Below the pieces are notes generated by a model. That model did no database searches. It worked only from the letters and a program-made list of their open reading frames with translations, and was not told the origin of the DNA. From Bacteroidota bacterium (lineage in GTDB: Bacteria; Bacteroidota; Bacteroidia; 2-12-FULL-35-15), in assembly GCA_016722565.1 (NCBI GenBank), contig JADKIU010000001.1, positions 1,204,970 to 1,268,969 on the forward strand: a DNA stretch of 64,000 bases, read 5' to 3'. A program made the translations under genes and the position numbers. Within the stretch, counting starts at the first letter, position 1; each line of letters opens with the position of its first letter. This document shows positions 60,336-64,000 of this stretch, one piece after another.

Positions 60336-62457
60336 TTAATAGTTCAATAATTCTTCAATTGCTTTTGCAACTTTGGTGGCATTCGGCAACATGGTTGTTT
60401 CCAACGTAGAATTTAGAGGAATAGCCGGAAGGTTTTCCGAACCGATTACTTCTACCGGAGCATCTAAATATTCGAAACATTTTTTAGAAATTCGTCCTGC
60501 CAATGCTTGCGAGAAACCATTGTTATAAGGTTCTTCCGTAAGTACGATGCATTTTCCATGTTTTTTAACGGTAGCTAAATTGTTTCTTCATCAGTGGATT
60601 AGTGTTCTTAAATCCACAATTTCAACTTAATAAGGGAAATTTTCGCTGCATTTTTGCCCAATACACGCCCATTCACTAAGTAATGATTGTGATGGATGAT
60701 GTATAATGTGAGACGGCAAATGTACCATCTTCCATTTTTCCATTTTCCGTTTTCCATTCCTACTACCCGCACCATGCGCTTTTCCGAATGGAATAATATA
60801 ATCTTCATCCGGTTCAATGGTTTTGCATCTTCCGTTCACTTTACTCCAGTACAATCCTTTGTGTTCGAGCATCACTACCGGATTCGGATCGTAGTAGGCA
60901 GCTTTCATCAAACCTTTTAAATCAGCACCGGTGGAAGGATAACATACTTTGATACCACGGATATTGGTTAAAATACTTTCTACACTCGAAGAGTGATAGA
61001 GTCACCTCTTCCATACGCTACCAATTGGAACACGGATGATGGCACTCACCGGCCATTTGCCATTCGACAAATAACTGGATCTCGCAAACTTCTGTAATAA
61101 ATTGATTTAAGCCCGGCCAGATGTAATCGGCAAACTGAACTTCTACAATGGGTTTGCAACCAACCGCACTCATTCCAACAGTGCTGCCAATAATGAATGC
61201 TTCCTGGATAGGTGTATTAAATACGCGTTTGTCCCCAAATGGTTGTGCCAAGAGTAACTGCTTCCCGAAAAACTCCTCCGAATCGTCCACCTACATCTTG
61301 GCCGTATAGCAAAGATTCCGGATGTTTCCATCAATTCTTGAATTGGAAAGCAGAATCCACCATAACAGTTTTTCTTTCCTGCGGTTCTCTTTCACCTTTT
61401 CTTCGGTAACAGGAGTAGGTGCAGTAGTCGTGATCAGAAAATAAATCTTCAGGGCGAGGATCTTCTGCATCAATGCTTTTTGATAATCGCGTTCCTACCT
61501 TTTCTTTTGCGATAATTCAGTTTCATTTAATTCGGATAGAAATCATGCTACAATCATTTGTTGTGCAATCTTGAAACGGATCAAGTTTTGTACTTCTTCA
61601 AATCATCGCGGTACCATTCTTTGCTCGCCTGAGGTATGGTGATTTAACAAAGGTTTTTTCGCATGAATTAAAGGTCTCTGCGTTCTTTGCGGATAATGGC
61701 AGTACTTCTTTAACGGTGTTGTATGATTTTTCAAAATCCGTTCCGTCAATGGTTCTTGTTTCCAATCCTTTAAATCCTTTGGCATATTCGGTGGCATCTT
61801 GAGCGCGAATTTCTTTTGCGTTTGCCGAAATATCCCATTCGTTATCTTGAACAACATAAAGGATTGGCAATTTTTTTAATACCGCCATTTGAAATGCTTC
61901 CGCCACTTCACCTTCGGTAATACACGCATCACCTAGAGAACAAACCGCAATGGGTTTGTCCACTTTCTCCCTCTCCCTTGGAGAGGGTAAATGAGTTTGG
62001 GTTTTGTTTTTCTAAATATTGAATACCCATGGCACCCGTTTGTTGGGATGGCTTGCATTCCCGTTGCAGAAGATTTGGTGGACGATTTTAGGCATATCGT
62101 CTCTTTTTAAACGATCGCTTGGCAGTAATAGGTTCTTCCACCGGAAAAAGGGTCATCGCGTTTTGCCAATAGCTGCAACGTCATTAATTCGATAGGGCTG
62201 CATCGATTCCAAGCATCATGCTATCGTCACGGTAATAGGCCGAAAGAAAATCCTGTAGGTAACAATTGCAAACTAACAACCAACTGAATCGCTTCATGTC
62301 CGCGTGGAGTAGCATGCATATTTTGCGGTTACTTCTTTATTGGCTTCATAAGTTCTGCCATTGCTTTGGCAGTGCACATCAATTCAAACCTTTTATCAAA
62401 GTCGCCTCTTCGATGGAAGAGTTGATTTTCTTTTTTATCAGTGGTTGTATCCGCCAT
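60336..62457 (-). pseudogene. Fused branched-chain/2-oxo acid dehydrogenase E1 alpha/beta, broken by indels
   Basis: E1 decarboxylase of a 2-oxoacid complex. The minus-strand reading starts MADTTTDKKEN at 62457 and ends ...EELLNY at 60336, about 707 codons, as expected for a fused alpha/beta E1. Fragments include SLGDACITEGEVAEAFQMAV, YVVQDNEWDISANAKEIRAQ (alpha TPP-binding GDAC), VFNTPIQEAFIIGSTVGMSA (beta), and AGRISKKCFEYLDAPVEVIG near the end. At least six frameshifts. A palindrome of CCCTCTCC/GGAGAGGG sits within the alpha part (61965-61990). Confidence 0.85.
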
Positions 62458-62661
62458 GGCTTTAACTGTAAGATTTTATAAACTTAATGTTATAATTTTA
62501 TTACTAACCCAATAATTGTATAGCTAAGTAAAATTAATTAGTTTAAATTCCAAGCAAATTAATTTTTGCAGAATATAATTCTGTGATTATTCAAAAATGA
62601 CAAATAATTGTTTTGTTTGGGTGTAAAGAAGAGCCAACAGAGAATCTATTTTTTAAGGATG

Positions 62662-63085
62662 TTAGTCTTCCTTTGCTTCAGGTTCAAGCACCTGCACAAA
62701 AGATTTGACAGGGGTTACTGTTGCAGGGAATTTTAATGAGTCGGTATGGAGGTAGTAGCAGGCTGCCACTGGCCATAGTCATATTAGGGAGGACCTGCTT
62801 TTGTTGTTGTAGAATAGATATTTATGAATTGGTTTGAAAAGGTAATCTTATCGATTTTCCAACTCCTCCCCAAACAATAATCGTAGATATACTCAGGTCC
62901 GCATAGGGCTTATTTGTTGTACTTCCTGTAAGATGAATCCAGAATTCATCGTATTCAAAAATATTATCTATCGTAAAATACTGTCCTCCACTAAAATTGA
63001 GTTGGGCAGTAGTTCCTTGTGCTAGTATCTCATATTTGATTTCTTCTTCTGACTCATCAACGAATGAAGTGATCATCGTTAACAT
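62662..63085 (-). pseudogene. Hypothetical protein fragment, frameshifted
   Basis: One frame starts MLTMITSFVDESEEEIKYEI and runs 87 residues to FQTNS at 62822; another frame continues as ...DSLKFPATVTPVKSFVQVLE...PEAKED and ends in TAA at 62662. The break is in the indel-rich tail. The protein is not recognised; it looks like a beta-rich accessory or lipoprotein. Bases 62458-62661 hold no gene I can support. Confidence 0.5.
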
Positions 63086-63202
63086 TGGAAATTAACGAGG
63101 CGAAAAAATATGTTTTAACAATTTCATTTGAATACTACTAACGCTAAGTTACAATAAATAGTGTAGTATAGGAAATCTAACTTACCTTTGTTGTTCAACT
63201 AC

Positions 63203-64000
63203 ATGATGATGTTACAGAAAGCACTGGAGAATTTAAAAATTGCCTCATTAAATGAAATGCAATTAGCAACGATTGAAGCCGCTAGAAATCAAACGATATT
63301 ATTTTATTGTCGCCAACGGGTTCGGGAAAAACGCTAGGATTTCTATTGCCTGTTTTAAATTCTTTGGATAAAACGAAGAAGGATTCAAGCCTTGGTGATT
63401 GTTCCATCGCGGGGTTAGCCCATTCAAATTGAACAAGTGTTTAAACTCGTGCAAACCGGATTTAAAGTGGTGTGCGTATGGCGGACATTCTACAAAAAAC
63501 GGAAAAAATAGTTTGGGTGTGAAGCACCGGCTGTATTAGTAGGAACACCGGGGCGATTGGCATTTCATATTCGCAATGAAAATATAAATACTGCAACCAT
63601 CCATACGTTTGGTATTGGATGAGTTTGATAAAGCTTTGGAGTTTGGTTTTCAGGAAGACATGTCGTTTTATTGTTTATCATCTGAAAAATTTAAAAAAGC
63701 GAATGTTGACATCTGCCCACTACAGATGAAGAAGTATTCCGGGTTGCGGGATTAAAAGAACCAGTGGAATTAAATTTTTGGAAGTAAAACTCCAGAGAAA
63801 GTAAAAGCAGAAGGTCCAAAATTAAAAATTGATTCAATCGGATACAAAGATAAAATAGATGCATTGTTTTCATTGATTTGTCAATGGAAATAACGCAACA
63901 CTTGTTTTTGTAATCACCGCGAGGTTGTTGACAGAATCATGGGGTGTTGTTGGAGAAGGGACTGTTTCATGGAGACGTTTCATGGGAAGATGGAGCAGGA
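63203..64000 (+). pseudogene. DEAD-box helicase, frameshifted and cut at the window edge
   Basis: Starts MMMLQKALENLKIASLNEMQ at 63203. In different frames: LSPTGSGKTLGFLLPVLNSL (motif I), GTPGRLAFHIRNENINTATI, LVLDEFDKALEFGFQEDMSF (motif II with DEFD), TSATTDEEVFRVAGLKEPVE, and IDSIGYKDKIDALFSLICQW at the beginning of domain 2. At least seven frame changes. The gene would be of usual length (about 430 residues) and goes over the right edge. Confidence 0.88.

Noticed and set aside
59472..64000. Genuine cluster of pseudogenes
   Set aside because: Lesions are nearly all single-base homopolymer losses in otherwise well-conserved proteins, the pattern of sequence error.
1..64000. CRISPR array or phage
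   Set aside because: No evenly spaced direct repeats with unique spacers, no cas genes, no phage structural genes.

Overview
The window is a low-GC piece of a Bacteroidota (Bacteroidetes) chromosome. Evidence: four proteins or protein ends with type IX secretion (T9SS) sorting domains or SprA/Por-era Asp-box architecture, two TonB-dependent receptors and a DUF5686 protein with N-terminal carboxypeptidase-regulatory-like domains, promoters of the form TTTG-N19-TAnnTTTG, almost no Shine-Dalgarno sequences, and a fused E1 alpha/beta ketoacid dehydrogenase. I cannot name the genus. The sequence looks like a long-read or metagenomic contig: it is clean up to about 59 kb apart from three isolated lesions, and then dense with single-base homopolymer losses to the end.

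Layout. 1-9.1 kb: a truncated S46 peptidase, then histidyl-tRNA synthetase (with an extra coiled-coil insert), histidine ammonia-lyase, a Kazal-like lipoprotein, a secreted Asp-box protein, an NTR/TIMP-like membrane protein, inorganic pyrophosphatase and an alpha/beta hydrolase, the last five nearly touching or overlapping. 9.1-17.7 kb: mostly minus-strand envelope genes (DUF4159 protein, small proteins, TonB receptor pair, lipoprotein, acyltransferase). 17.8-34.4 kb: an aerobic phenylacetate degradation cluster: paaE, then (after two minus-strand genes) paaA-B-C-D, a sensor histidine kinase, paaG, paaH, phenylalanine hydroxylase, paaI thioesterase, paaJ, paaY and small accessory genes. paaK, paaZ and paaF are not in the window. 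34.4-46.1 kb: minus-strand alpha-2-macroglobulin, RNA helicase, LytS/LytR-type two-component pair, quinone reductase and TonB receptor. 46.1-46.8 kb: tRNA-Lys with duplicated flanking hairpin modules. 46.8-56.9 kb: shikimate kinase (frameshifted), PRTase, NlpC/P60, methyltransferase, DUF5686, RlmD, two transglutaminase-like paralogues, ornithine aminotransferase. 57-64 kb: small genes between inverted repeats, then MscS, E1 alpha/beta and a DEAD-box helicase, all broken by indels.

Two observations stand out. First, phenylalanine hydroxylase is preceded by a complete-looking transcription attenuator: a 24-codon leader peptide with five consecutive Tyr codons, a leader hairpin, a candidate antiterminator and a GAAA-loop terminator. 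This suggests the enzyme is run as a tyrosine-making enzyme and is switched on by lack of charged tRNA-Tyr. Second, two four-helix-bundle (23S rRNA IVP/S23-like, PF05635-type) genes sit inside the paa operon, each tightly bracketed by its own inverted-repeat arms whose sequence also forms the stop codon or first codons of the neighbouring genes; a third junction (paaA/paaB) carries the same arms with no gene between. This resembles the way IVP genes sit in stem-forming intervening sequences of 23S rRNA and suggests a hairpin-borne mobile cargo gene that inserts at gene junctions.

The intergenic regions hold many different dispersed palindromic repeats, several of which supply start-proximal or stop codons of real genes.
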